A stretch of DNA of 64,000 nt. It comes from Acanthamoeba lenticulata. Lineage: Eukaryota; Discosea; Longamoebia; Acanthamoebidae. Under the pieces are notes generated by a model. That model had not been told where the DNA came from and searched no databases. It worked only from the letters and a program-made list of their open reading frames with translations. This document shows positions 42,072 to 55,489 of this stretch, in pieces (positions within the stretch are counted from its first letter, which is position 1; the number at the start of each line of letters is the position of its first letter). Location of the stretch: assembly GCA_002179805.1 (NCBI GenBank), contig NAVB01000095.1, positions 1-64,000 on the forward strand, given 5' to 3'. A program made the translations under genes and the position numbers.

Positions 42072-45000
42072 CTAAAGGCGGGCAGTGTCGTCCTCGCTCG
42101 ACACGTCGTCCTCGATATGGACGTTGTTGATGGATCCAAAGGCGGGTGGGATGTAGGCGCCGTCGGTGTCCTCGCGTCGGTCGCCCTCGCCCAGGAGGGG
42201 CCGCTCGTTGTCGGCCGACTGGACGGACAGACTGCCGAGGGTGGCCTTGCTCTGCCCGCTGCTGATGACCGGGCACGGGAGGAACAGCAGGAAGACGGTG
42301 GCCACCGTGGGCAGGAGCGCCCACACGAACCACATCGTCAGCGGCAGGCTGCCCGCGGTGTAGTCGATCATGAAGAGGAAGGTCAGGCCGCAGCCGGTGC
42401 TGATGGCCATGGTGACGAACGAGATGAGGCCCGGGCTCATGCGCCACCACCAGCCGCGGATGAGCGACGTCAGCAACAGCATGCTGAACAGGCTGCCCGC
42501 GCCGTCGATGGCCGTCGCCACAACGGCGGCGTAGAAGATGATGGTGTTGGTCACGTCGTCCTCCTCGTAGCGCAGGCGGGTGAGCACGGCCATGGCGACC
42601 ACGACGATCGACAGCAGCGCGGCGGGCGCCACGGCCGGCAGGCGTCGGCTGCGGCTGCGTAGGGCGGCAAACGTGTGGAACATGAACGAGAGCAGCACGA
42701 ACACGCCGAACACGCCGAGCGCGCCCGTCAGCACGCTCCACCAGATCAGCTGCCCGTCGCGGGCCGGCGCCTGGGCGACGACGAACGGGACGGCGACGAC
42801 GGCCAGCGCAAGGAGGGCGCGCCGGGCGACGGCCAGCAGGCGCAGGCGGTCCGGCAGGAAGACCGAAGCCAGTGCGGCCACGGCCAGGCCGAGGAAGGTC
42901 GCCAGCACGCAGATGTGGAAGATGCTCAGCCCCGAGTCGCAGCCGGAGACGAACGACGCCACGATCCAGTTGGCCGCCTCGACCACCGCCACCACGCGCG
43001 GGTCCCACGTCGTGTCGGCCTCGATCAGGCCGGCCACGGCGGCCGTGATGACGAACGGGCCCCAGGCCGACGGGATGACGCTGCCGGTGACGATCCACCA
43101 GCCAAAGCCGACCAGGAGCATGCCGCCGAAGAGCGCCAGCGCGGCCACCCCGTAGTCCCACTCGGTGGGCGCGCCCACGGCCAGCGTGTGGCTCGCGACG
43201 TCACCCTCGGGCACGACGAATAGCACATAGAGCGGGGCGTCGACGTCGGCAGTACCGTTGTTGTTGTTGTTGTTGTTCGCGGCGACGGCCGCTGTGGCGT
43301 TGGTGCCGTTGTGGGCCGCGGCCGGGACGAGGCCAGAGAGCGGCGCCAGCGCGAGGACAGCGCGCAGGCGGTGCGACGGCGCGAGGTCGAGCGCGACAAA
43401 CTGGCGCTGTCGACAGCGGGCGAGCTCGGCGTCGGGCCGGCAGGCCAGGTCGGGCTCGAGCCACGGGGCCTGACGCACGGTGAGCCACAGCCACGAGTTG
43501 CGGTCGGTCTGCTCGGTGGGCTGAAGGCAATAGCCCGTGGCCTGGTCCTGCTCATCTTCGTTATCCGCGGCGGCGAGCGGCCGCAGGAACTCGGTGGCCA
43601 GATCAGCCTGGACGCGGCGCGTGCGGCGCAGGTCGACGGCGGGACCGCCGCCGCTGGCGGGCAGGCCGCGCGGGACGAGCGTCGCGCTGGCTTCCTCGCC
43701 CAGGGCCAGGCGCGGCAGGCCGTAGGCGGCGCTGCTGCCGTTGACCACCACGCGGTTGATGCCGTCGGTCATGTTCACGAGCAGCGCCCCCAAGGCGGAC
43801 GGCGTCCAGACGAGCCGCACCAGCGGCTGGCGGCCGGCGTCGGCGTCGAAGAGCGCGGATTCGAGGGCCCGCACGGCCTTGGCGGAGGTGGTGCCGTTAG
43901 TGCTGCCGTTGTTGTGCGGCGGCTGCGGCAGTGGCGTGGGGATCACGGTCTCGAAGACGGAGAGCGAGACCGAGTCGAGCATCACGTCGCGCGCCGTGCC
44001 GTTGAGCACGTTGTGCAGCCGGGCCTCGACCTCGAACGGGCCGGCGCTCACGCGGACGAGCGGCATCTGGCGCGGCACGAGCAGCGACGAGCCGTGCAGC
44101 TCGACGAGCTGCTGCACGCCGCGGAGGACCAGCGTGGCGCCCGAGCCAGCGACGCTGGAGGAGTTGCCATCGTTGGAAGTGTTGGCCTGGGCCGGCGCGC
44201 CGAAGCGCCAGGCCCAAGCGGCCTGCGGCAGCCACCTCGCCGGGTCGATCGCCGCAAGCTCGATGGTGCTGACATTGGCCGGCCCGAGCACCGATGACAC
44301 GACCGTCAGCGCGCCGCCGGCCTCGAGGTCGAGCACGAAGCGATCGTCGACGTTGAGCGTCTCGCGGTCGACCGTCGTGCGGAGCCAGGCCTGGCCCGGC
44401 GGGACGTCCTCGAGCGCGACCGTGGCGGGCACCTGCTGCAGGCGCAGCCGGTGGACAGCGCGATCGGTACCGAGGCCACGCACGCGAAGGATCGGGGTGG
44501 TGAAATTGACGCTGGCCAGCTGCAGGCCGTAGAACGAGCAGGGCAGCGCCGCGGCCGTGTTGGCTACCGTGGCCGCCACGAGCTCCGCGTCGAACCACGC
44601 CGAGAAGGGCGTCGTCGGCGCGCTGAAGCCGGCGCCCAGCAGGCAGCCGTCCACGAAGGACACGCCGCTGGAGCCAAACGCGAAGCCGGCGAGGGCCATG
44701 CTGGTCCGGGGGCCAACGGCGACGATCGAGCGGTTGGCCAGAAGGGCCTCGGCGGCAATGGTCAGCGTGGCGTTGGCCACGAGTGTCGTGTTCTCCACGC
44801 TGGCGAGGTAGACCGTGGACGCACGAGGCACGACGCCCGCCGCGTCCTCGCTGGGGGTGCGGATGACCAGGTCGGCGTGGGCCGTGCCGGCCACCTGCAC
44901 GGCCACGGGCCGCTGGGCGTTGAGCTTGAGGTGGTCGACGCCCGTTGTGCGCACCTCGAGCAGGCCCACGATGGTGCTGCACAGGCCGGCGGGCTCGAGC

Positions 45001-48000
45001 GAGGCGATGGCCACGGTCTGGGGCGCGGACGCGCCCGACCCGCCGATGACGTTGACGGTGGCCGTGGACTGCACGCCCGACACGGCGTACATGTTGACCG
45101 CTAGCGCGGTTGAAGGCGGCACGTCGACAACGATGTCCCAGTCCGAGGCCAGCGGGAACGGCGGCTCCTGCCGGCCCTGGCCGTTGAGGTTGATCACGGC
45201 CGAAGGGGCCGACCCGATGACGTGGTAAGTGAAGCCAGACTGCGCGTCCATGTTGACGACCTGCCCGGGCACGGTCACGTTGATGGTCACTACGGGCCGG
45301 TCGTCGGCAGGCACGATGGCTGCGGGAAGCTGATCGGCAGAGGCGACCGCCGGGGGCGGGTTGCCGCCGTAGACGAAGAGGAGGTCCTGCAGGTGGACCT
45401 GCGCCAGAGTGAGGGCGGCGCCGTCGGGTCCGATCGGCGCCACGACGTCGCCGTTGACGCTGGGCGGCACGGCCTGGCCGCCCCAGTAAAAGGCCACCTG
45501 ATCGACGTCGGTGTCCTCGCCCAGCAGGGCCGCCACGTCGCGCACGGGCGAGGCCAGCAGGAGGAAGTCTGTTCCGCGGCCCAGATCGAACCGGGCCGTG
45601 GCCCGGCCGGCGCCAGCGGCCGCCGGGACGGCGAACCAAGTGGCGTTGTCGGCGCCGGGTCCGAGGCTGAGCGCGACGCTGGCCTCGGCCACGCCGGCGC
45701 CGTAGAACGAGTCGTCGGCCCAGCCCGTGGCGACGCTCACGTTGATCGGGCCCGTGTAGGCCAGCGGGCACGGGTTGGCGCAGGCCGCCGCCGGCAGGCC
45801 GTGCGCCGTCATCAGGTCGCAGAGCCAGGCCGAGGGCTTGGTCTGCACGTAGACCGGCGCGCGGCCCTGGGGCTTGGTGAGGTCCTGCGCCGCGAAGCAG
45901 TTGTTGTCCAGGTAGTAATGCTGCGCCGGGGCCTTGGGGCCGGTGCCCGAGGCCATCCGCACGAGCGCGGCCGGGCCCTGCAGCTGCTGCTGGGCGAGGG
46001 CGACGGGCGCGAGGATGTCCTGCAGCGGGGCGACGCTGACGATGGCCGTCTGCTCGGGGCCCAGGTCGACCGAGGTGATGTGCCCGGCGAGCAGCACGGG
46101 GCTGTTGGTGGCCGCGATACGCACGGCGTTGGTCGTCGTGCCAGTCGCGGGGAACTCGTAGAAGAAGTCGGTGCCCGTGGTCCCCTCGGCCATGCGGAGG
46201 ACGGTGCCACCGGTGCCGAACTGGATGTGGATGTGGTCAATCGAGTCGAACATGAGGTGGAAGAAGTTGCCATCGCCCTCGACGTCATAGACCAGGATGG
46301 CGTTCTCCTGCACGTCAAACTGGAGCGGGCGCGTCTCGGCCGAGGCCTCGATGATGACGCTCACGGTCTGGCCGGGCGTCGGGATGGCGTTGAGCCACAC
46401 GGTGCAGCGCATGTTGGTCACCTGCTGGTTGTCGCCGATGCGCAGCTCATGGGCGCCGCCGTCCTGGAACGTGTACCGGACCTCCGACTTGCCGTTGCAG
46501 CCGGTGATCTGTTGCGCGATGGTGCCGCCCGCGGCGCCCTGGGCCACGACCTGGACCGAGTCGTCCCGGTCCGGCGCGAGCAGGGTCACCTTGGCGCGCG
46601 TGTTGACAGCGCCCTTGACGATGTAGGTCCGCCGCTCCACGCTGCTGTGGCGCAGCGAGCGGGCCGGCCCGTCTTCGTTGGCGCCGTAGGCCACCACAAG
46701 CCAAGAGGGCGTGAGCGTCGCGTCCAGCTCGACGCCCGGCTGGACGACGATGTTGATCTGGGCCTCGTCGACGCCGGCGCCACCGGCGATCACGGCGCTG
46801 CCCTGCAGAAGGTTCATGTCCTGGACGATGAACAGGTCGTCGTCGACGCCGCCGGTGACACTGGCCGCCACGCCTGGGTGGACGTCGGCCAGCGTGTAGA
46901 CGCCGGGCCGCTGGAGGTCGCCCGAGACCGTGAGCACCTGGTAGGCCGGCGGCAGGCCAATGCGGGCGACGCTCCCGCCGTCGACGCCCACGAGGGCGGC
47001 CCCGGTGATGGTGTACTGCGTGGCGGTGATGGTGCTCGACACGCCCCAGGCCTCGCCGGCCAGGGTCAGCGGGTGCGCGTAGGCCGCCGGGGCGCCGGCG
47101 AGCGAGACGTTGTTGGTCACCATCGCCTCGACGACAGCGGGGCAGGGCACGCCCCACACGTTGTAGGTGACGCCTGTCGTGGGCTGAGCCACGTGCAGCT
47201 GCGCGCAGGTGGACAGCGCCACGCCGGGCGCCGTGTCGGGGCTCACGGTCTGCGGTGACACGGTGAGCGTGCGGATGCCGGTGTACTCGCTCACGAGGAA
47301 CCGGAGGGTGGCGGTCGCGTAGGCCGGCATGACGACCGACTGGGCCACGTAGCCCACGGACCACGTGAAGGGCGTCCCGCCCGGGTTGCCGTAGGCCGTG
47401 ATGGCCTGGCCCGCCGGCAGGCCCGAGCGCGACAGATGCGGCGTGCCGGAGCCCACGCTCACGCCCATTGGCGCAAAGTCTACCGTGAGGCCCGACTGCG
47501 TCTGGTAGATCGAGTAGGTCAGGTCCGTAGCGTCGGCCACACGCGGCATCGCGTGAAGCCCGTCGTTGTTCTCGAATTGGCCGCACGAGTCGCAGCCCAG
47601 CTCGGGGGCCATCATGCTGCGGCGACCGCCGGGGTTGAAGTTGACCATGCCCAGGTTGACCGCGGACTGCGAGCCCGAGGCCGTGGCGATGGAGGCAAAG
47701 ATCTTGCGCGAGTTGTCGTAGAGGGGCCAGCCGTGGTCCCAGTGCTTGTTGATGATGTTCCAACACTTCTTCTTCCACAGGAGGCGGATGCAGGCCTGGA
47801 TTTTGATGCCGAAGCCGGCCCGGAGCTCGAGGCGCATGCGGATGGCGCCCTTAAGGCCGTTGAGCCGGACCAGGTAGGCGATCTCGTTGAAGGTGACCCA
47901 GCCGTCGCCGTCGATGTCGACAAATGCGGCGTCGCCCTCGAGCGTGATCGTGACGTAGACCTCGCCCCTGAGGATGAAGATGCTCACGCCGACGCCGCCC

Positions 48001-51000
48001 TTGAAGCCGATGGCGGCCTGGATGGGCCACCGCTCGGAGCCGTCGTCGTTGCGCGTGGGCAGCGCGAGCGCGCCAAAGAGGGCGCCCGGCGATCCGGTCT
48101 TGAAAGCGTCGGCCAGGCCGCTGTACATGAGGGCCACGCCGCCAAAGCTCACGCCCATGCGCGCGTTGACGCCCAGAAGGATGTGCACGATCGGGAAGAT
48201 GGGGATCGGGATCCGCCACTCGACGCCGACAAAGAAGTTGACGTCCGGCAGGGTGACGCCCACGAGCGGGAAGTCCTGGCCCAGCATGGCCTTGACCAGG
48301 TCCTGCGCGAGCTCGTCGAAGACGTACAGGCGGATGCCGAATCCGCCCTTGCGCGCGACGCCCTCGTAAAAGACTGACACGGCTTGCTTGAGCGGCGGGT
48401 CGTCGGCCGCGCCCGAAAACTGGAGGCCGCCGGGCGGTATGGCCCCGTCGTAAATGGGAATCGGGACCGGCTGGTTAAAGTCGACGATGAAGTCGCGCAC
48501 GAGCTGGACCACGTTGCAACCGTCGCCGCCAAGCATGGACGTGATCCGGCGCAGCTCGTCGAGCTTGTGATAAATGTCGACAAAGGTGCGGAGGGCCTCG
48601 ACGACGCCTTCGAGCTGGCAGTCGCCGTTGACCTTGCACGCGTAGATGAGCAGCTGCATCATGTTGAGGTTGTGGCCGAACACGTCGGACAGGCCCGGGA
48701 TGGGCTTGAGCAGGATGCCGTTGGGCCCGAGCACCGGGTCCAGCGGGTGGAGCAGCCGGTCGACGGTCTGCGTGACGGTCGACGAGATCACGTGCGACAG
48801 CAGCCGCCCGACGCAGAACTGGACGTCGGTGAGGGCAAAGTGCGGGACGAGGTCGCGGTTGCCGTGGAGGTCCCAGCCCCAGGTGAGGTTGAGCATCGCG
48901 CGCCAGTGCGGCAGGGCGTCGAGCGCGTCGGGCGACTTGGCCAGCCGCTCGGCCAGCTTGCCGCCCAGGCCCAGCTCGGCCTGGCCCAGGATCTGCGCGG
49001 CGACGTCGAGGTCGACCTGGAAGTGGTTGTCGACGGTGAGCTTGGCCTCGAGGAGCTTGGGCTGCTGGATGGCCAGGTCGGCGCCGATCCACCCGATGGT
49101 GCCCGAAAGGCCGCACCCGGGCGAGACCTCAAGCGCGATGTCGCCAGTGAAGGCTGGCGACTGCTCGAAGCGGAAGTCGAGGCCGTGCGTGCGGTTAAAG
49201 GCCATCACCATGTAGAGGTCCCACTCCATATTGAGCGCGCCGCTGCACTTGAGGTCGAGCCCGGCAAAGCCGTGGCCGCCGAGGCTGAAGCCCAGCCGGG
49301 CCAGCGGCCGCGACTTGGTCCCGCGGAAGTGGAGCGGCCACACGTACTCGGACGCCTTGACGTCGGGCACGTCCGGGCACCCATCCATGACCGTGCGCAG
49401 CTCGCGGCACAGGGCCTTGGTGAAGAGCCGCAGCACGAGCTGGTCCAGCGCCTGCATGTCCGATGTCGTGTTGCGCTGCAGGACGGACGTCGTGATGCGG
49501 TTGATGGCCGCCGTCAGCCGGTTCATGGCGTCGGCGCCGCTCAGGTCGCCGACGCTGTCGGTCACCAGCGCGGTGACCATCTTGTCTACGAGCGGCAGCG
49601 ACGGGCCGCCGGCGCGCAGGTGGCCGCCGCCGCCAAACAGGCGGGCGAGGAACTGCAGGAAGCCCGACTCCCACTGGGCCAGGAAGCGCGACGAGAAAAA
49701 GTCCAGGAGAGACTGCTTGAGGAGGGCCTTGAGGAGCTCCTGCGCGAAGCCCTGCCCGCAGCCGCGCTGGGTCACCGACGGCTTCTGGCCGTCAGTGAGG
49801 AAGGCCTGCAGGTCGGGCACCAGCACGTCGAGCGAGCACTGCACGCTGGTGCTGAATCCGACGACACCGGAGAAGCCCGCATTGCCGAGGATCTCCATCC
49901 GGCCCTTTTTGGCCAGCATGTACCCCGTCGACTGGTCGACGTCGACATCGAACGTCGTCAGGGCGGTCTCGTCGGCGGTCCCGTCGGCCAGCGCGAGCGG
50001 GACGTCGTCGGTGTCGAAAAGGCGGACGATGAGCGTGGCCGGGTCGCCGAGCCAGGCGTGGGCGGTGAGCAGGTTGAGCGAGACCGGGCCAAAGTAGAAG
50101 CGCAGCGTGCCCTGGACGTCGAATCCGGCGCGGGCCGAGAAATAGGTGCCCTCGGGGTCGATCCCGAGCGACACCGGCGGGCCGCCGCCTTGCGGGTTGA
50201 ACCGCGCGAGCAGACGTAGGCGGAAGTCGAACTCGCCCAGCACGGCCAGGTCGCCGCTGGCGCCGAGGCCGACCGGCACGTTGGCGTTGCCAAACAGGGA
50301 GGCCGTGTCGAACCGGAGCTGGTCGACGTAGGACCGGTTGAAGGGCACGACGACGAGGTCGAGCGTGAGGCCCGTATCCGACAGTGTGGCGTTGGCGCAG
50401 GCCGTGGTGGTGCCGCCGAAGGCGCCCTTGGCCACGCGGCAGTACGTGCCCAGCGAGAAGGGCTCGGCGTTGACGCAGACGCTCGTGTGGAGCTCGGCCA
50501 GGGACGAGACCAGGCTGTCGCTCAGGAGCGAGCCGAAGCTGCCGTGGCCGAACGGCAGGCGCTTGGCCGCAGCGGGCGACGTGACGATCGCCTGCGACAC
50601 GTTGCTGGCGAGGCCCATCCAGCCGCAGACCGAGTTGTTGGTGTGTAGCAGATGGGCAAAGGTGTCGACGGCCTGCTTGGGGCCGTCAAAGGCGGCCGAC
50701 CACGAGGCCAGCGTGCCGGTGGTCAGGTCCCGCAGGGAGTCGAGGCTGTTGAGCTCGTAGGCGCCCATCTGGCTAAAGGTCACGTTGGGCAGCGCGGTTT
50801 CGACGCGGGCCAGGTCGGGCAGCTGCAGGTCGGCCACCACGGCCGAGCTGTTGAGCGCGAGGCCCACCACGTACTCGTTGAAGAAGGCGTCGCGCGACGG
50901 GTAGAGGTCGGCCATGGTCTGGAAGCCGCCGTCGGCAGCGCGCACGGTGATGGCCACCTGGCTCACGGCCTCGTGGCGGCCCGACGTGAAGGCCAGGATG

Positions 51001-54000
51001 GCGATGCGGCCCTCGGCCGAGGGGTCGGAGCGGCGGCCGCGAGAGTCGAAGCGCGCGGTCTCGACGCGCGTGGCCAGCGTCATCGCCAGGTCGCGCGCGA
51101 GGACGACTGACTGCGACGGCACGTTGGTGGCGTTGGCGATGGCCGGAAGGCCCGATGTGACGACGAGCCCGAACGCCGTCGGCAGCGCCCAGCGGCCGTC
51201 GGCCAGCTGATGACGCGCGAGGTCGAACCGGACCTGCGTGACCGGGTAGATGAGCCCGTCGCTGGGCACCTCGTGAAGGGACAGCATCGGGCGCAGCGTC
51301 GCGTTGACCTGCGGCAGGACGTCCTCCAGCAGCGCGGCCCGAAGCAGCTTGCCCGGCGGCAGGGCGATCACCTGCTGCAGCTGGACGGTCTCTGGCGCGC
51401 CGCCGTCGGCCGAAAGGACCAGCGCGCCCATGACGAGCCCGAACGTGTTGGCGGGCGCCGGCGGGACGACCGTGTGATCCGCAGTCGTGTTGACGCCGTC
51501 GTAGTTGGTGCTGAGGCTGATGTTGCCGCGGCCGCCAAGCGGCGGCGCGCCAAACACGGTGACCAGCGTGGCCGACAGGCCCGAGCGCACGCTGCCGGTG
51601 CCCTGGTCCGTGAGCGACTGCATCTGAAGCACGCCGTCAGACGTGCTCATCTGAGCGACGAGCTCAAAGCGGCGGTCGCGCGCCATCTGCGTGGCATTGA
51701 CCCGGACGGCCACGGCCGGCAGCCGCGCGGGGAAGTGAGCGACCAGCTCGGCCGGAACCACCACGCTCGACTCCACGGTCGTCCACTCGGGCTCGTTACT
51801 GTTGGCACCTTGGCCGGCCTCATCCTCGTGGGCGAGAACGGCGGGCAGGAGGCGAGCCAAGTCGGTCCAAGTGGTGAACGCCGGCTTCGGGGTGGTGATG
51901 TAGGTCGCGGTGCCGAAGCTGACGTTGCCCGCAACGTTGCTCGGCGCGTCCTCGACCAGGCCAAAGTTCCACACGATACCGGGCACGGCCGGGTAGAGGC
52001 CGACGTGGCCGCACTGGCGGCCGTCGACCAGGGTCTCAAAGTCTACTACCTCGGCGGTCAGGTAGTCGTCGAGCACGCACGCGTGGAGCATGGCCTGCAG
52101 GTCGGCCCGCAGGCCGTCGACGCTGGTCGGTGCCAGCGGCGCTGCCGAGGCGCAGTGAACGGGGCTGTTGTTGTTGATGGTGACGTTGAAGGCCAGGGAC
52201 GTCGGCGCGCCGGTGGCCGTGCAGAAGGTTGCGCTCTGGGCCAAGCGAGCGGCTCCGAGCGCGGGATCGGTATTGGTGCTGAACCAGGGCTTGACGGCCG
52301 TGACCAGCTCGTTGAACTCGGTGATCGAGCCGAGCGGCTTCTTGAGCGGCGGGACGGCGATGTTGAGCGCGCCGGTGAAGACCTGAGGAAGGGCCGGTAG
52401 GAGGGCCTCGCTGAGCGCGGACAGGACGCGCGAGGGCGTGATGGTCGCCGTGCCCAGCGTGGCGTCGGCCGATGCCGACCCGTCCGCGCGGGTGACGACG
52501 AGCGCCGGCGGGACGGCCAGCTGGTCGGCCAGGTTGGGCGCCGTGATGATCGCGTGCAAGGCTGGCAGCTGGTCGGTGGCCACGGCCATGCCGATGGCCA
52601 GCCGAGCGCCGTCGGCGGGCAGATTGACGTCGATCGCGGCCGTGCCGTCGGTGACCGACCCCGCGAGCATGTAGTAGTTGAAGGGGATGCGCCAGCCCTG
52701 CAGCAGGCCGCCGCCGCGCACGGAGAACTCGACCAGCGAGCCGCTCGACGCACTGACAACGAACCGCAGGCGGGTGGTGAGGGCCAGCGGGATGGGCAGC
52801 CGGCCGGTGTCGGCCACGGATTCCCAGGTCGTGCCAAAGCTCGTGAGGTGGGCCCGCCGCTGGCTGTGCATGATGATGGTGATGTCCAGCGCCTGCGCGG
52901 TGATGAGCGGAACGACGTGCGCGTAGGCCGTGACCGTCGGGTCCCCGACGGCATGCGACACGATGAGCTCGCGCGTGCGCTCGGCGAGCGCCCAGCCGGC
53001 GAGGCCCTGGCTGGCGGGGACGCTCACGTTGCGGCTCAGCGCCGCAATGACGTCCGCCAGGCGGGCTGCCGCCGACATGCGGCCAAAGTCGACGTCAGTG
53101 AATGGCTGCGCGACGCCGCGGGCCCAGGTCACCTCGGCTACGGTGCCCGCGATGAGCTGGAACGAGGACGCCAGTGTCGACGCGTTCTTGAGCGGGCCGT
53201 CGGCGGCTAGCGTGCCGTCCAGCGTGAGGCCGGCCGAGGCGCCGACGGTCGCATGCAAGCCGGACGCCAGATCCGCGACGACGAGCGTCGGACCGGCGGC
53301 GGCCATCGTTCGGCCAAAGTCGTACGTGATGTTGGCGCGAGTGAACATAGAGTCGATGGTGGTGGCAAAGTCCGCTTGAACCGACGCCACGGCGGACAAG
53401 CGCATCGGAGGCGCGTCAGCGACCACGCCGCCGCTGCAGTTGACGGTCACTGCCGCAGCGAAAAAGCCGGAGATGTGGGCGTCGGCGTTGGACAGGTCCT
53501 CCTCTACACTGGGCACCCGGTAGAGGCTCGTCGCCTCGCTGTACTTGGCTCGCATGTCCTTGGCCAGCGCCTCGAGGGCCGCGTTGGCCTGCGTGACGAT
53601 GGTGGCGGTGGTGTTGGCGCCGTCGGGGTCCTCGGTCAGCCGAGTGCGAGGCAGAGCGAGGTCGACGAGGAAGGTGACGGCGGCGCCGTCGCTCGACACG
53701 AAGAACTGGAGCTCGCCCGACTGCTTGCGGGCATGATATTGCAGGAATCCGAGGAATGTAGGCTGCAGCGTCTGCGCGGCGTAGGCGTCGACCAGCGCGG
53801 TCACGGCATCATCCTCCACAGGGAACAGCTGCGCGACGGGGCGGTCGATAGGCGCGACGGCCGTGGCGAGCTGCTTCCGAACGACGGTAAAGAGAGCGGT
53901 GACGTTGGCCTCGAGGGCCGAGAGATCGGCGGCGACGCGATCGGGCAGCATGAGCCCGCCGCCGTGAGCCGAGAACAGATCCGCGGGTGAGACCGTGTAC

Positions 54001-55489
54001 ACGATGACGCTGCTGTCGTTCGTCTTCACGCTAAGCGACCCGGCCATGACTCCACGCGTAACCAGGGGAATGCCGCGCAGGAGCCCGACCGACGTGCGCT
54101 GGTCCGTCAGCGCCGACAACGGCCACGACGCCGCCGAAGCGCCGAGCGGGGCCGATGTAAAGAGCGCGACGCCGACGTAGGACGATGCGTCGGTAGCGGT
54201 GGCGCCGTTGTCGCAGCGGAAGAGGGCCTCGCTCCGGGCGCTCATGCCCCTCACGCGCACGGACGCGTGGGTGAGATCCACGCCGGGCTGCGAGGGCGAG
54301 AGCGTGACGGCGATGTCGACGCCGAGCGTTCCGCGCAGCGACTCGACGACCACGCTCGGGGCCACGCAGAGGTCGGAGCGCCCGCTGCTGCGGGCCGCGC
54401 CGAGCACAGCTCGCCTAAGGACATCGACAAAGGACAAGCCCAGGCACGAGGCGCCCGCGCACTCGGCCTGGCTCTGCAGCACGACGCCCGTCGCGGGCGT
54501 GGCCGCAGACGACGCCCACAACTGGCCGCGGGCGGCGCCAGCGGCCGTCGACGGCGCGAATGAAGTGACGTTGAGGAAGGCTCCGCGCAGGCTCACGCCG
54601 GTCAAAGCCGACGGCGCCGTGTCAAAGAGGACTTGCCTGAGCGTTGGGTTTCCAGCGGCCTCGCGTACCGTGCCGGCCACCTCCACGAGCTCGGTCGCCA
54701 CGGCGTCGCTCACCGACGCGGCGTCGGTGACCACCGCCGGAAGCGTTCCGTCAAACAGGTCGGCGTCGTACAGGACCAGGCCTGATGACGATGCCGCGCT
54801 GGCGGGCGGCAGCAGTCGGCCGCGCCACCTGACCGGCAGGCTCGTGGCGGCCTCGAGCGGGAGGCCGGCCACGGTCTTTTGCACGACGCCTGTCACCTCA
54901 GCCGGCGGGAATCCCTTCTTCGTGACGGTGAGTCGGAACTCGATGGTGATGTTGAGCCGCTCGAGCCGTGTGCCGTCGCTCGACACGCGGGCCTGCGCTG
55001 ACCGCCGCACGCGGCCGTTGGAGGACTGGAGGTCGGCAAACTCAGTCGCGAGGAGGAGCGAGGCCGCGGGCTGCCAGTCGTCATCGGCAAAAGAGAAAGC
55101 GGTGCCGTCGCTCTTGGTGCAGGCGTTTTTGGCCCAGTCGAGGCTACGCCAGTCCGGAGCCGACGAAGAAGAAGACGATGACAAGCCGTCAACGAGCTCA
55201 AGCGTTTCTATTTTGAACGCATCGTTAGAATCAGCAAACCTTACAACCACGAAGATTAACCCGAAGGTAGTAACTGCAAATCACCCCCTAATTTCGCGGT
55301 CGATTCAAGGATCGGAAAAGAACGAAGGCGAAAAAGATCGAAGGAAGGATTACCAGAGTGGTAGTTGACAACGATGCATAGGGGAGAAGCGGCCGACGAT
55401 ACGTCGACAGAGCAAGTTAAGAAAAAGAGCGCAAGGGCAACAAGCGAGACCAGAGCCGCTGGCCCTCGCCGTGGCACGAAGGGCGCCAT
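42072..55489 (-). CDS. Giant secreted or membrane protein, 4,445 residues, bacterial-type body with C-terminal polytopic membrane domain
   Basis: Exon 1 (55489-55354) encodes a signal peptide (PAALVSLVALALFFLTCSV). One intron follows. Exon 2 (55273-42072) is a single 13.2-kb open frame. Residues of about 60-2490 repeat Ala/Val/Thr/Asp-rich beta segments with helical joins (for example RLLSHVISSTVTQTVDRLLH, then PNGILLKPIPGLSDVFG, about residue 2190). An EF-hand loop, DIDGDGWVTFNE, lies near residue 2500. Acidic Gly/Asp turns follow (GGVDDDLFIV, GGAGVDEAQI), as in bacterial calcium-binding repeat proteins. Many N-x-S/T sites suggest an outside location. From about residue 4075 to 4375 there are about ten hydrophobic segments, then a cytosolic tail of about 70 residues. 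From memory of the family, the body resembles giant calcium-binding proteins of planctomycetes and proteobacteria. A surface adhesin or scaffold role is inferred. Confidence 0.85.

Noticed and set aside
45222..47258. Plus-strand open frame of 678 codons antisense to the giant gene
   Set aside because: It mirrors the codon pattern of the giant frame; the product is Arg/Gly/His/Asp-rich with no family likeness. High GC makes long antisense frames common here.
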